This document shows, one piece after another, positions 35,225-44,590 of a DNA stretch of 64,000 nucleotides. Both the position numbers and the translations under genes were made by a program. The DNA is from Demequina sp. B12. GTDB lineage: Bacteria > Actinomycetota > Actinomycetes > Actinomycetales > Demequinaceae. Numbering within the stretch: position 1 is the first letter of the stretch; the number at the start of each line of letters is the position of its first letter. The notes under the pieces were generated by a model. That model did not search any database, was not told where the DNA came from, and saw only the letters and a list, made by a program, of their open reading frames with translations. The stretch lies in contig NZ_JAPEHU010000001.1 in assembly GCF_028823635.1 (NCBI RefSeq), positions 62,001 to 126,000 of the forward strand, read 5' to 3'.

Positions 35225-36016
35225 TTAGGCGGCGGGGACGCCGTCTTGTTCGGCTTCCATGCGGGCCACGAACTCACGCTTGGAGGACTGCCATCCGTCT
35301 TCGTTCATGCCGGTGCGCCAGTAGCCGGAGATGGACACTCGGTCACGGGGCACAGCACGTTCGTTGAACAGGTAGTGGCGCAGCGGCTTAATCATGTCTG
35401 CGTTGCCGTGAATGAAGCACTCCACATCCCCGTCGGGGAAGGGCGCGGTCTGGACGGCGTAGGTGAGCGCTTCTCCGTAACCCATGGCGTGCTCGTCGCG
35501 GTGAATCCAGTGCACGTTGATGCCGTCGCGGTCAGCAAGCGGCTGGCGTCCGTTGGCATCGGGGACTTCGATGTAGACCTCTGCGCGGGTGGTGGCGGGC
35601 AGCGCGTCGAGTGCGGCCGCGATCGCGGGCAATGCGGAATCGTCCCCGACGAGGAGGTGGGTGTCTGCTGTGGAACGCGGAGCCCACGCGCCGCCGGGCC
35701 CCATGAAGGTGAGGGTGTCTCCCGGCTGCGCGCGTTGGGCCCAGGGGCCGGCGAGCCCTTCGTCGCCGTGGACGACGAAGTCGAGTGCCATCTCGTGGGT
35801 GGTGGGGTCCAACGACCGGATGGTGTAAGTCCGGGTGACGTCACCGAACTTGATCTTGATGTAGTGGTCGGTGAGTTCCAGAGGCGGAAGCGCCGCAAGG
35901 TCGGGACCGCCCAGAATGAGCCGCACCATGTGCGCGGACAGTCGTTCGGTACGGAGCACAGTGGCGGTACGGACGGGACGCGGGGGACGATTTTGAGGAG
36001 ACATCATCCTCATCAT
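35225..36016 (-). CDS. Siderophore-interacting (ViuB-like) flavin reductase
   Basis: 263 residues. FAD-binding motif RTYTIRSLDPTTHEMALDFV, then WAQRAQPGDTLTFMGPGGAW; the carboxyl half (LLVGDDSALPAIAAAL ... GYWRTGMNEDGW) binds NAD(P)H. The family reduces Fe(III)-siderophores to free iron in the cytoplasm, a likely partner for the importer at 10.7 kb. No convincing iron box was found upstream. Start: ATG 36016; two further ATGs follow. Confidence 0.92.
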   Translation of the reverse strand: MMRMMSPQNRPPRPVRTATVLRTERLSAHMVRLILGGPDLAALPPLELTDHYIKIKFGDVTRTYTIRSLDPTTHEMALDFVVHGDEGLAGPWAQRAQPGDTLTFMGPGGAWAPRSTADTHLLVGDDSALPAIAAALDALPATTRAEVYIEVPDANGRQPLADRDGINVHWIHRDEHAMGYGEALTYAVQTAPFPDGDVECFIHGNADMIKPLRHYLFNERAVPRDRVSISGYWRTGMNEDGWQSSKREFVARMEAEQDGVPAA

Positions 36017-36157
36017 ACGTAACAAGCCCGTTGCGTAAATACCTGGGGTGGGACTCGGGGTCTGCGGGCCTAGAAGTCAAGGTGCGCCCCGGTAGTGCGC
36101 GACGCCAATGTAGTGAGGGGAGAACTGGCATCTCGCGCTACCGGGGCGACTGGGTCA

Positions 36158-37696
36158 CTAGACAGCGAGGATGGCGAACTCGTCTCCCAGCACCATGCGT
36201 GCCAGGTCGGATCGCACGAGTGGCGCGGCAAAGAAGTCGCGCTCGTGACGGGTGGACAACTCGAAGGCGCGGGTCGCGGCACGCCGGGTCTCGGCATCGG
36301 CACGAGCTGCCGCCGCAGACGCATACCCGATCGCCTCCCGCGTGGCCTCCGCAAACTGTTCGTCCGCGTACGTCTCCAACCACGCGCCGTAGGGGTGTCC
36401 GTCATAGTTGCGCGCCGACAGTCGCGTGCCGACGTCGTGGTACACCCAGTAGCACGGCAGCACCGCGGCAGTGAGGACCGCATAGTCGCCGCGCGCCGCG
36501 GCCGCCAGCAGATGGTCGGTATACGCGGTGGTGACGGGGCTGGGCTCGGCATCGAACGTGTCGCTGTCGCGCAGATAAGTGCGGTGCAGTGCGATCTCGA
36601 TCGTGACGCACGTGTGTGCCCCGCGGGCCCAGAAGGCTTGCTCTTGCGCGGTGGGCGCCAAGGATGAGGCGGCGGCCAGCACCCGCGAGTAGTCCCGCAA
36701 GTACAGGGCGTCTTGCTTGACGTACCAGAGGAAGTCGTCGTGGTTCAGGTCGCCGTCGCCGAGCTGCTGGACGAACTCCAAGGAGTCAATCTGCCCGCGC
36801 ACCTCTGCCGTACCGTCCCACCACGCATCGGCGATCGCGCCGGCCTCAGGCGCGGTGCTCAGGCCGGACTGCCACAGGTCAGCAAAGTGGGAGATGGGCC
36901 CGTGGCCTTGGCCCACGTGAAGGGCCGATGCCGCCTCCAGCGAGCGGGTGAGCCACTCCTTTGCCTGGGCAACAGCGTTGTCCCACCGGCCCGTGCGAGC
37001 GCGCAACGTGGCCACGGCCGACGACAGTGAGCACCCAGTCCCGTGGGTGGAGGTCGTCTCTACGCGGGGGGATTCCAGGATCACTGGAGCCAGCGAGCAC
37101 GGCGCCACGATCGCGTCACGCACCACGTCACCAGCCAGGTGTCCGCCTTTGGCCAGCACGGTCACGTCGTAGCGCTGCGCCAGGGTTTCGGCTTGGCGCA
37201 GCACGGTGGCCCAGTCTTGGGCGACGGGCTGCTCCAGGAGAGCGGCCAGCTCCGGCACATTCGGGGTGACCATGTCTGCCAGGGGCAGCAGGGCGCGCAA
37301 GGCTTCCTCAGCATCGGCCGTCAAGAGCCGGTCTCCAGAGGTCGCCACCATCACCGGATCGATCACCACGACGGGCGGTTGGGTGCGTTCAAGCCATCCA
37401 CGCACCACTGAGATGAGGTCAGAGTCGAACAGCATGCCGATCTTCACGGCATCGATGTCGACGTCGTCGCTCACAGCCTCGAGTTGTGCGGCAAGGAACT
37501 GCGCTGGCGGGGCATGGACTCCGCGCACACCTTGAGTGTTTTGCGCCACGAGGGCCGTGACCACGGCCATTCCGTAGCCGCCGTGAGCCGCGATCGCCTT
37601 GAGGTCTGCCTGGATGCCTGCACCGCCCGTGGGGTCCGTGCCTGCAATGGACAGCACTCGGGGCGCATCAGGAATGTCGGGAGAAGAGAACGTCAT
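36158..37696 (-). CDS. thiD: ThiD-TenA fusion (HMP-phosphate kinase / aminopyrimidine hydrolase)
   Basis: 512 residues. Residues 1-265 are ThiD: SIAGTDPTGGAGIQADLKAI (HMP site), KIGMLFDSDLI, and HGTGCSLSSAVATLRARTG (catalytic Cys). Residues about 295-512 are TenA: DFLWYVKQDALYLRDYSRVL and CVTIEIALHRTY, ending in a helical DEQFAEATREAIG. The pair phosphorylates HMP twice and salvages pyrimidine from degraded thiamine. Translation is coupled to thiE (ATGA 37693-37696). Confidence 0.95.
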   Translation of the reverse strand: MTFSSPDIPDAPRVLSIAGTDPTGGAGIQADLKAIAAHGGYGMAVVTALVAQNTQGVRGVHAPPAQFLAAQLEAVSDDVDIDAVKIGMLFDSDLISVVRGWLERTQPPVVVIDPVMVATSGDRLLTADAEEALRALLPLADMVTPNVPELAALLEQPVAQDWATVLRQAETLAQRYDVTVLAKGGHLAGDVVRDAIVAPCSLAPVILESPRVETTSTHGTGCSLSSAVATLRARTGRWDNAVAQAKEWLTRSLEAASALHVGQGHGPISHFADLWQSGLSTAPEAGAIADAWWDGTAEVRGQIDSLEFVQQLGDGDLNHDDFLWYVKQDALYLRDYSRVLAAASSLAPTAQEQAFWARGAHTCVTIEIALHRTYLRDSDTFDAEPSPVTTAYTDHLLAAAARGDYAVLTAAVLPCYWVYHDVGTRLSARNYDGHPYGAWLETYADEQFAEATREAIGYASAAAARADAETRRAATRAFELSTRHERDFFAAPLVRSDLARMVLGDEFAILAV

Positions 37697-38340
37697 GCTG
37701 CCGCCTCCCACACTCGGTTCAGCATGGACGCCGCCGCTTTCGGGTCGGGCGCTGCGCAAATCCATGACACCACTGCAGCTCCAGCGAAGCCGCCGCGACG
37801 CAGCCCAGCCATGTCGTCTGCACGGACGCCACCAATCGCCACCGCCGGCACCGATGAGGACCGCGCCAACTCGCAGGCACGCTCGATTCCAAGCGGCGGC
37901 GGCGGGTCTTCTTTGGACTGTGTCTCGCGCACCGCACCAATTCCGATGTAATCCGCGCCTTCGGAACAGGCGGCCAGGATCTGCGACTCGGTGGACGTCG
38001 ACACCCCAATGACAGCCTGCTCACCCAGGAGCCGTCTGGCGATCTCCAACGGCATGTCCTGCTGGCCCAGATGCACACCATCCACCCGGATACCCAAGCG
38101 TCGCGCCGCGAGCGCCACATCCACGCGGTCGTTGATGAACAAGGACACATGCTCAGGCAAGGCATCCGCGATGGAACGGGTGAGCCCCAGCAACGCGCGG
38201 GTTTCCGCATGCTTACGCCGGATCTGGACTGCCGTCACACCGCCGGCAACGGACTCGCGCACCGTGGTGACGATGTCGCGGCCGCATCCCGCGGACTGCT
38301 CCACATCGGTGACGAGGTAGACGGACAGGTCCACGCTCAT
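37693..38340 (-). CDS. thiE: Thiamine-phosphate synthase
   Basis: 215 residues. Motifs [61 protein letters not shown] and [20 protein letters not shown] are all intact. Joins HMP-PP and thiazole phosphate. Overlaps the upstream thiM by 4 bp and the downstream thiD-tenA by 4 bp, so the operon is one coupled unit. Confidence 0.96.
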   Translation of the reverse strand: MSVDLSVYLVTDVEQSAGCGRDIVTTVRESVAGGVTAVQIRRKHAETRALLGLTRSIADALPEHVSLFINDRVDVALAARRLGIRVDGVHLGQQDMPLEIARRLLGEQAVIGVSTSTESQILAACSEGADYIGIGAVRETQSKEDPPPPLGIERACELARSSSVPAVAIGGVRADDMAGLRRGGFAGAAVVSWICAAPDPKAAASMLNRVWEAAA

Positions 38341-39146
38341 GCCGCAGTCTCCTGCGCACGCAGCTGCTCAGGAGTGAGGGCGGCGAGTGAGTCCAACAGT
38401 CGAGAGCGGAACTCACCGGGGCCGGCCGCCACGTGGGCGGCGCGCTCGGCGGCTTGGCCGTACACATCGCTAGCGGCAGCGGCCGCCTCGAAGGGGTCGG
38501 CGTGCACGGCGGCGAAGGCCGCCATGAAGCCGCCCAACGCGCAGCCGCCTCCAGTGATCTTGGTCAACAGCACATGCCCGCCGGAGATCCGTACCGTGCG
38601 GTCCTGGTCCACAATCATGTCGACGGGCCCGGACACCGCGACAGCACCACCAGTGCGGCGTGCCAACGACCGTGCTGCGACCTCGGCGTCTTCAACTTCA
38701 TCGGCCGCGTCCACACCCCGCCCGCCGGCACCCACGCCAGCGAGGGCAAGAATCTCCGAGGCGTTGCCCCGAATGATCGTGGGACAGAACTCCAGCAGTT
38801 CCGCCGCCAACGGCGTGCGCACCGGAAGCGACCCCACCGCCACGGGATCCAGCACCCAAGGGGTTGCGGCTTCGCTCGCGGCGCGGGCAGCCTCCAGCAT
38901 CGCCTGGCGTTGCTCAGCGTGCGGAGTACCAATGTTGATGTGGACCGCGGAGGCGATCGCCGCGAACGGGCCCGCCTCCCCCACGATGTCCACCATGGCG
39001 GGAGTGGCCCCGGCAGAGATCAACACATTGGCGACCAGTTCAACGGTCACATGGTTGGTGAGCGACTGCACCAGGGGCGTGTTCTCGTGAACAGCAGCCA
39101 GTGCGCTCGAAGACGGAATGGGCAGGTATGCAGGCGTACGCGTCAT
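38337..39146 (-). CDS. thiM: Hydroxyethylthiazole kinase
   Basis: 269 residues. [20 protein letters not shown] at the start, [16 protein letters not shown], and the catalytic-loop [20 protein letters not shown]. Phosphorylates hydroxyethylthiazole for salvage. ATG 39146 is the first codon downstream of the TPP riboswitch; the operon thiM-thiE-thiD/tenA has no thiC or thiG in this window, consistent with salvage. Confidence 0.96.
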   Translation of the reverse strand: MTRTPAYLPIPSSSALAAVHENTPLVQSLTNHVTVELVANVLISAGATPAMVDIVGEAGPFAAIASAVHINIGTPHAEQRQAMLEAARAASEAATPWVLDPVAVGSLPVRTPLAAELLEFCPTIIRGNASEILALAGVGAGGRGVDAADEVEDAEVAARSLARRTGGAVAVSGPVDMIVDQDRTVRISGGHVLLTKITGGGCALGGFMAAFAAVHADPFEAAAAASDVYGQAAERAAHVAAGPGEFRSRLLDSLAALTPEQLRAQETAA

Positions 39147-39153
39147 GCGCGAC

Positions 39154-39232
39154 ATCCCTTCGCTAGTACGAACTAGATCAGGTTCGACGGGTCTGTTCTC
39201 AGCCCTGGTGGGCACCCCGTGTCACGTGGTTC
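39154..39232 (-). promoter_or_regulatory. TPP riboswitch (THI element)
   Basis: On the minus strand, in order: GGGGTGCC and GGGCTGAGA (the CUGAGA at 39202-39197 is the HMP-binding core), ACCCGT, GAACCTGATCTAGTTCG and GCGAAGGGA (39155). This is the canonical THI-box arrangement. It sits directly before thiM and ends 8 bases before its ATG, so regulation is probably translational. Confidence 0.96.
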
Positions 39233-39297
39233 GAACACCGTAGCGGGTCTGCGCGGTACTTGTGAACCCCCGGTCACTTTTTGTTTCGCAGCGCGGC

Positions 39298-40176
39298 TCA
39301 GGCCTTCCACACGTCGATGCGGACAGCAATGGTGGTGGCGGTCGGCAACGTCGCCGCATCAATGTCCGCCTCCGCATGGTGGTGACCCGTGGGGCCCATC
39401 AGCACCACGTCACGAGCGGCCTGAGCACTGAATGTCACGCCCTTCACCACTTCCTCGCTCGCCACCCGCGTCAGCGAAGCAAACTGTTGCGCCAATCGCT
39501 CCGGCTTTCCCGGATGAATCGCCACCCCGTCCACCGCCTGCTGAACTTCGGCCAGGTGCCCCGGCATCGGCGTCACCACCGCCAGGACCCCTCCTGGCGC
39601 CAGCACTCGTGCAATCTCCTCCGGCACACGCGGGCCGAACACGGAGACCACCGCATCGGCCGTCCCGTCCCCCAACGGCAGGCGCCCCAAAGCATCCCCG
39701 CCGACCGCGACGAGCCGCCCATGTGCCCGTGCGGCCCGCTTCAACGCGGGAGTGGAGATATCCAGGCAGATCCCCTCCCACCCAGGAAGAGCATCCAGCA
39801 CGGCCGCACCGTAGTAGCCGGTGCCCCCAGCAAGATCGACCAGCACACCTTCAGGACGCGCGTGCGCCTTCACAGCCTGCGCGAGCGCAGTCGCGATCGG
39901 CTCGTACCAACCCCCAGCCAGCAGCCGTTCCCGTGCCATCACCATCGGTGCCGTGTCAGCGTTCTGGGAGTTCTTGTGGCCGCTACGCAACGTCACATAC
40001 CCCTGGCGCGCACGATCAAAACGGTGACCCACCCCACACAGCAGGCCCTGTGCCTCATCACCCGAGCCATCGGCCGGCCCCGCGGCTCGCATCACGCCGT
40101 GACACACCGGGCACCTCAACGCCGCCCAGGCCGCACCCAGACCCTCACCCCAGCCTGCGGCCGTCGTCTCACTCAC
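39298..40176 (-). CDS. RlmA-like 23S rRNA (guanine-N1) methyltransferase
   Basis: 292 residues. A zinc-knuckle start (RCPVCHGVMRA, then GLLCGVGHRFDRARQGYVTL) and a Rossmann domain (VDLAGGTGYYGAAVLDALPG, AVVSVFGPRVPEEIARVLAP) as in RlmA(I/II). Family members methylate G745 or G748 of 23S rRNA; TlrB-type enzymes give tylosin resistance. Specificity (745 or 748) cannot be told here. Confidence 0.9.
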   Translation of the reverse strand: MSETTAAGWGEGLGAAWAALRCPVCHGVMRAAGPADGSGDEAQGLLCGVGHRFDRARQGYVTLRSGHKNSQNADTAPMVMARERLLAGGWYEPIATALAQAVKAHARPEGVLVDLAGGTGYYGAAVLDALPGWEGICLDISTPALKRAARAHGRLVAVGGDALGRLPLGDGTADAVVSVFGPRVPEEIARVLAPGGVLAVVTPMPGHLAEVQQAVDGVAIHPGKPERLAQQFASLTRVASEEVVKGVTFSAQAARDVVLMGPTGHHHAEADIDAATLPTATTIAVRIDVWKA

Positions 40177-40280
40177 AGCGACGACCCTACGCGCATCTCC
40201 CGCGCCAACCGTGTGAAGTCGACTAGCGTTGCTCCCTAGAGGAGGCAGCCGCCCGGCAGAAACCCCCGGGCGCGCACGTC

Positions 40281-42176
40281 ATGACTGAACACAATGCCGC
40301 GGCGGTGACGCACACACCCCGCGAGCCCATGTCTAAGTCCACCCTGGCAAAGTGGGTTTTCTGGCCCTCGGCCATCCTGATCCTTGGCTTCGTTGCTTTC
40401 GCGATCGTGGCCCCCGGAGCCGCAGAAAGCCTGTTCGACGCCGTCCAAGCCGACATCATCAACGCGTTCGGCTGGTACTACGTCCTGATCGCTGCGTGCT
40501 TCGTGGCGTTCGCACTCGTCATGGGCTTCAGCCGCTTCGGCAACATCGTCCTAGGCAAAGACTCCGACAAGCCCCAGTTCTCCATGTTCTCCTGGTTCGC
40601 GCTGCTGTTCGCAGCCGGCATGGGCATCGGCCTGGTGTTCTACGGCGTCTCCGAACCGCTCGCCCACTTCTCGAGCCCCCGCCCTGGCGTTGCCGGAACC
40701 CCCGAACAGCTCGCGCAGCAAGCCATGTCCCAAACGTTCCTTCACTGGGGCATCCACGCCTGGGCCATCTACATCGTGGTGGGCCTGGGAATCGCGTATG
40801 CGGTTCACCGTCGTGGCCGCCCCGTGTCGATCCGGTACGCGCTCGAACCGCTCTTGGGCAAGCGCATCAAGGGTGGCTGGGGAAACGCGATCGACGTGAC
40901 CGCCGTGGTGGGCACACTGTTCGGTGTCGCCACCTCGCTGGGCTTGGGCGTCATGCAAATCTCATCCGGCCTTGAAGCGGTCGACATCGCTGAACCGTCC
41001 ACCACCACCCAGATCTGGCTGATCGTCGGCATCACCATCGTCACGATCTTCTCGCTGGTGACCGGACTGCAACGCGGCATGAAGTGGCTGTCCAACATCA
41101 ACCTGGCGCTCGCGCTGTTCCTGCTCCTGTTTGTCCTGTTCGCGGGCCCCACCGAGTTCCTCATGCGTGAATGGGTGCAGTCGATGGGCGCCTACATTCA
41201 GAACTTCATTGGCCTGAGCTTCAACGTGTCCGCCTTCCAAGGTGCCGCCGGTGAAGATTGGCAGGCATCCTGGACCACGTTCTACTGGGGCTGGTGGATC
41301 TCCTGGGCACCGTTCGTCGGTGTCTTCATTGCGCGCGTGTCCAAGGGCCGCACCGTCCGTGAGTTCGTGTGGGGCGTCCTGCTGGTTCCCTCCGTCATCA
41401 CGTTCCTGTGGTTCGCCGTGATGGGCGGCACCGCCCTGTACGAAGAGCTCTACCTGGGCGGCGGCATCGTGGGCCCCAACGGAGAAGTCGACTACAACGG
41501 GTCGCTCTTCCAAGTCCTCGAAACGCTACCCGGCGGTGCAGTCCTCACGTTGGGCGCGATCATCCTGATCGCCGTGTTCTTCGTCACCAGTTCCGACTCC
41601 GGGTCGTTGGTCCTGTCGATGATCACCACCGGTGGCGACGAAAGCCCCAAGCGCTGGATCCGTGTGTTTTGGGCCTGCACCACCGCGCTCGTGGCCATCG
41701 CGCTGCTGCTGTCCGGCGGTCTCAACGCCCTCCAGACAGCCGCCATCATCACGGCGCTGCCGTTCTCCATCGTGATGATCGGCATCTGTATGTCTACGGT
41801 CAAGGCATTCCGGCGTGAACATCGCCTCTACCTGGCCGCCAACCGCGCCGACTTCATGGACCACATCCGGGACACCATTTCCGGCGAGTACGGCCTGGAG
41901 CCCACCGATGCGGACGTCGACATCGAAGGTTCACGCACACGCTGGCCTTCCTGGGCACGTACCGGGATCAAGCACAGGTACACCGATGCTCCGGCCAAGC
42001 CACCGCGCCGCTATCGCGACGTGGTCTCGGAGGCAGAACCTGGCACGCGCGCGATTCCTGTGGTCACGGAGGCGGGAGCCGATGCGCCCACCGACACGGT
42101 CGACGAAACCCCAGCATTCGAAGATCACCACACGGACGAGATCATCCAGCCGGATGACAAAGGCCGGGATATCTAG
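40281..42176 (+). CDS. BCCT-family transporter (betaine/choline)
   Basis: 631 residues, 12 spans plus a ~100-residue acidic carboxyl tail. GMGIGLVFYGVSEPLAHFSS is the substrate/Na+ loop, and FYWGWWISWAPFVGVFIAR is the family-defining Trp-rich motif. SSDSGSLVLSMIT follows. Family members use Na+ or H+ to import betaine, carnitine or choline. The long tail suggests osmotic activation as in BetP. Followed by a strong hairpin. Confidence 0.95.
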   Translation: MTEHNAAAVTHTPREPMSKSTLAKWVFWPSAILILGFVAFAIVAPGAAESLFDAVQADIINAFGWYYVLIAACFVAFALVMGFSRFGNIVLGKDSDKPQFSMFSWFALLFAAGMGIGLVFYGVSEPLAHFSSPRPGVAGTPEQLAQQAMSQTFLHWGIHAWAIYIVVGLGIAYAVHRRGRPVSIRYALEPLLGKRIKGGWGNAIDVTAVVGTLFGVATSLGLGVMQISSGLEAVDIAEPSTTTQIWLIVGITIVTIFSLVTGLQRGMKWLSNINLALALFLLLFVLFAGPTEFLMREWVQSMGAYIQNFIGLSFNVSAFQGAAGEDWQASWTTFYWGWWISWAPFVGVFIARVSKGRTVREFVWGVLLVPSVITFLWFAVMGGTALYEELYLGGGIVGPNGEVDYNGSLFQVLETLPGGAVLTLGAIILIAVFFVTSSDSGSLVLSMITTGGDESPKRWIRVFWACTTALVAIALLLSGGLNALQTAAIITALPFSIVMIGICMSTVKAFRREHRLYLAANRADFMDHIRDTISGEYGLEPTDADVDIEGSRTRWPSWARTGIKHRYTDAPAKPPRRYRDVVSEAEPGTRAIPVVTEAGADAPTDTVDETPAFEDHHTDEIIQPDDKGRDI

Positions 42177-42178
42177 CG

Positions 42179-42222
42179 CCTCGGGTGTGGTGCCGGGCAA
42201 CGTCCCGGCACCACACCCGAGG
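42179..42222. terminator. Strong hairpin between BCCT gene and pxpC
   Basis: A perfect 19-bp stem: CCTCGGGTGTGGTGCCGGG with its complement, 6-base loop CAACGT. Convergent genes; no T-run, but a bidirectional terminator role is likely. Confidence 0.75.
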
Positions 42223-42242
42223 CCCACGCGCGAGCGTGTCCA

Positions 42243-43106
42243 CTAGCGAGCCATGCGCAGGCGCACTCGCTGGCCGGGTCTGCACTGTGTCGCGAGCGCC
42301 AGCGACACCTCATCGAGGACTCCCACCACTGGATAGCCACCGGTGGTGGGGTGATCGGCCAGGAACACTACGGGTTGGCCGGACGGTGGCACTTGAATCG
42401 CTCCGGCGACGATCCCTTCGCTGGGGAGTTCACCCGTCCGGGACCAGGCGAGTTCCCCTCCGCTGAGCCGTAGGCCGATGCGGTTGGAGTCCGTGGTGGC
42501 GTGAAAGACGTGTTCGGCAAGAGCGCCTACACCACTGATCCAGTCGGCACGTGGACCGGGCCACACCTCCAGTTCCACGACCTCGTCGAGCCCTGGAATC
42601 GTGGGGGCAGCGCCGTGAGTCGCGGCGAAGAGTTCTTGTCCAGGCGCCGATGCCGTGCCCACGGTGATCCGGTCCCCCACCTTCAGCGGTGCCGGACCTA
42701 GGCCGGACAGGGTGTCGGTGGCTCGGCTTCCCAGGGTCAATGGCCCCTCGACGCCGCCACGCACCGCAAGGTACGTACGCAAGCCAGCATCGGCGTGTCC
42801 GATCTCCAGCGTTTGGCCGGCGCCTAGCCGGATGGGCCGGTCCATCGGTGCAGGGACGTCTCCCACGAACACCGGGGCGGGCGCTCCGGACACGGCCACC
42901 ACCACGGACTCACGGGTCGCGAGCACGGCCCCCGTCAGGGTTGCTTCCAGGACTGCAGCCGTGGACGCATTGCCGACGAGCGCGTTTGCCCGCCGTGCCG
43001 CAGGAGCGTCTGCCGCACCCGAACGTGGCACCCCTAGGTGTGCCATCCCGCGCCGTCCCGCATCCTGCACGGTCAGCAGCAGGCCCGGATCCACTACCTC
43101 GATCAT
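42243..43106 (-). CDS. pxpC: 5-oxoprolinase subunit C
   Basis: 287 residues, KipA-like biotin-dependent-carboxyltransferase fold. VVDPGLLLTVQDAGRRGMAH, LGVPRSGAADAPAARRANAL and the late GAIQVPPSGQPVVFLADHPT, TTGGYPVVG are signatures. With PxpA and PxpB it opens 5-oxoproline to glutamate using ATP. Overlaps pxpB by 4 bp. Confidence 0.95.
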   Translation of the reverse strand: MIEVVDPGLLLTVQDAGRRGMAHLGVPRSGAADAPAARRANALVGNASTAAVLEATLTGAVLATRESVVVAVSGAPAPVFVGDVPAPMDRPIRLGAGQTLEIGHADAGLRTYLAVRGGVEGPLTLGSRATDTLSGLGPAPLKVGDRITVGTASAPGQELFAATHGAAPTIPGLDEVVELEVWPGPRADWISGVGALAEHVFHATTDSNRIGLRLSGGELAWSRTGELPSEGIVAGAIQVPPSGQPVVFLADHPTTGGYPVVGVLDEVSLALATQCRPGQRVRLRMAR

Positions 43107-43723
43107 GCGGTGAACCTCACGCGCACGCCGGGCGCCAACAATGCAGGCTCACGCCGGGACGCATCCCACAACGTCACCTCACGGACGGTGCCCACCAGTT
43201 GCCATCCGCCCGGAGACTGACGCGGATACACGCCCGCGAACTCTCCTGCCAACCCCACCGAGCCGGCCGGAACCTGAGGGCGTGGGTCGCGCCGGCGCGG
43301 CACCGCTCGCTGCGCACCCAAGCCGGACAGGTACGCAAAGCCGGGCGCAAACCCACAGAACGCGACCGCGAACGGCGTGGCGAGCATCGTCTCCACCACA
43401 TCGTCCCTGCCGGTGTTCCACAGGTCTGCAACTTGATCCAGGTCCGGGCCATCAAAGGTGACGGGCACCTCGACCAGCGCCCCGGCATCGTGCGCAGCTT
43501 CCGTGAGGGTCCAGGTACGTGCCAGGGCCGCCACCTGCGCCGCGTCCACAGGGCCGATGCCGTCGATCAGCACCGTACGCGCCGCCGGAACAATGTCCGT
43601 CGCAGCAAACTCGCCTTCGTCTCGGGCAGCGATGACACGCTCGTAAAGGTCGGCGACCTGCCCCGTCGAAGCGGCCTCCAACACGATGGCAGTGCGCCCC
43701 ATCGGCCGCACGTCGACACTCAC
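43103..43723 (-). CDS. pxpB: 5-oxoprolinase subunit B
   Basis: 206 residues, KipI-like. VEVPVTFDGPDLDQVADLWN and FAVAFCGFAPGFAYLSGLGA are diagnostic; RREPALLAPGVRVRFTA ends it. GTG start at 43723 overlaps the pxpA stop (GTGA). Confidence 0.94.
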   Translation of the reverse strand: MSVDVRPMGRTAIVLEAASTGQVADLYERVIAARDEGEFAATDIVPAARTVLIDGIGPVDAAQVAALARTWTLTEAAHDAGALVEVPVTFDGPDLDQVADLWNTGRDDVVETMLATPFAVAFCGFAPGFAYLSGLGAQRAVPRRRDPRPQVPAGSVGLAGEFAGVYPRQSPGGWQLVGTVREVTLWDASRREPALLAPGVRVRFTA

Positions 43724-44484
43724 GGCACACACCGCCGCACGTCGACTTCTGCAGCCGCGAGCGCCGCACGCACCTGACGTGCATGCTCCACGGCACCCGG
43801 AGTATCACCGTGTACGCACACCGAGCGGGCCTGCACGGTCAACGCGTTGCCGTCGATGTCCGTGATCGCTTCACCCGTGGCGAGCCGCACCGCCTGCGCC
43901 ACCACGGCATCGGCCTCCACCAGCACTGCCCCGTCACGCGAACGCGGCGCCAGCGACCCGTCCCCCAGGTAGGCGCGGTCCGCGAAAGCCTCCGTTACCG
44001 GCGCACAACCCTGGGCCTCAGCTTGTTGCAGCAACGCGGAACCCGGCAGACCCAACACGGGACGTGCCCCGGCAAGCAGCACACCCTCGATGATTGCCGC
44101 AGCCTGGTCGTGATCCCACACCGCGCGGTTGTACAACGCACCATGAGGCTTCACATACGAGACCTCAGTGCCGGCAGCACGCGCAAAGACTTCCAGAGCA
44201 CCAATCTGATACGCGACCTCCGCGGCGAGTTCCTGTGGCGGCACTGCCATCTCGCGGCGGCCAAAACCAGCCAAGTCCCGGTACGCGACATGCGCTCCAA
44301 TCGCGACACCGCGCTCGGCCGCCATGTCACACACGCGGCGCATCGTGGGTGCATCCCCCGCATGGAAACCACAGGCGACGTTCGCGCTGGTCACCACATC
44401 CAAGAGCGCAGCATCGTCCGTCATCACCCAACGTCCCAAGCCTTCGCCCAGGTCCGCGTTCAGATCAATGACGTGTGCGCTCAT
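43720..44484 (-). CDS. pxpA: 5-oxoprolinase subunit A
   Basis: 254 residues, LamB/YcsF family. DLNADLGEGLGRWVMTDDAA, SANVACGFHAGDAPTMRRVC and YVKPHGALYNRAV are present. First gene of the three-gene pxp operon, which converts the spontaneously formed 5-oxoproline. Confidence 0.96.
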   Translation of the reverse strand: MSAHVIDLNADLGEGLGRWVMTDDAALLDVVTSANVACGFHAGDAPTMRRVCDMAAERGVAIGAHVAYRDLAGFGRREMAVPPQELAAEVAYQIGALEVFARAAGTEVSYVKPHGALYNRAVWDHDQAAAIIEGVLLAGARPVLGLPGSALLQQAEAQGCAPVTEAFADRAYLGDGSLAPRSRDGAVLVEADAVVAQAVRLATGEAITDIDGNALTVQARSVCVHGDTPGAVEHARQVRAALAAAEVDVRRCVP

Positions 44485-44513
44485 AGACCCAACTTAGTGC
44501 GGACTCCATGCGT

Positions 44514-44571
44514 CCTGGCAGCCGTTGACAGTCACCTATCGACCACAAGTGACACCAGATGACTGCCAGCG
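44514..44571 (-). repeat. Dispersed repeat family 3, copy
   Basis: Minus-strand reading starts GGCAGTCATCTGGTGTCACT and ends in CTGCCAG, with CTGGCAG at the other end: an imperfect inverted repeat matching 17731-17774. It lies just upstream of pxpA. Confidence 0.7.
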
Positions 44572-44590
44572 TACCGGCACGCACCGGCAT

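Noticed and set aside
36016..36060. Iron box before the siderophore-interacting protein
   Set aside because: The sequence TTACGCAACGGGCTTGTTAC lacks the AGG...CCT core of the DtxR consensus.
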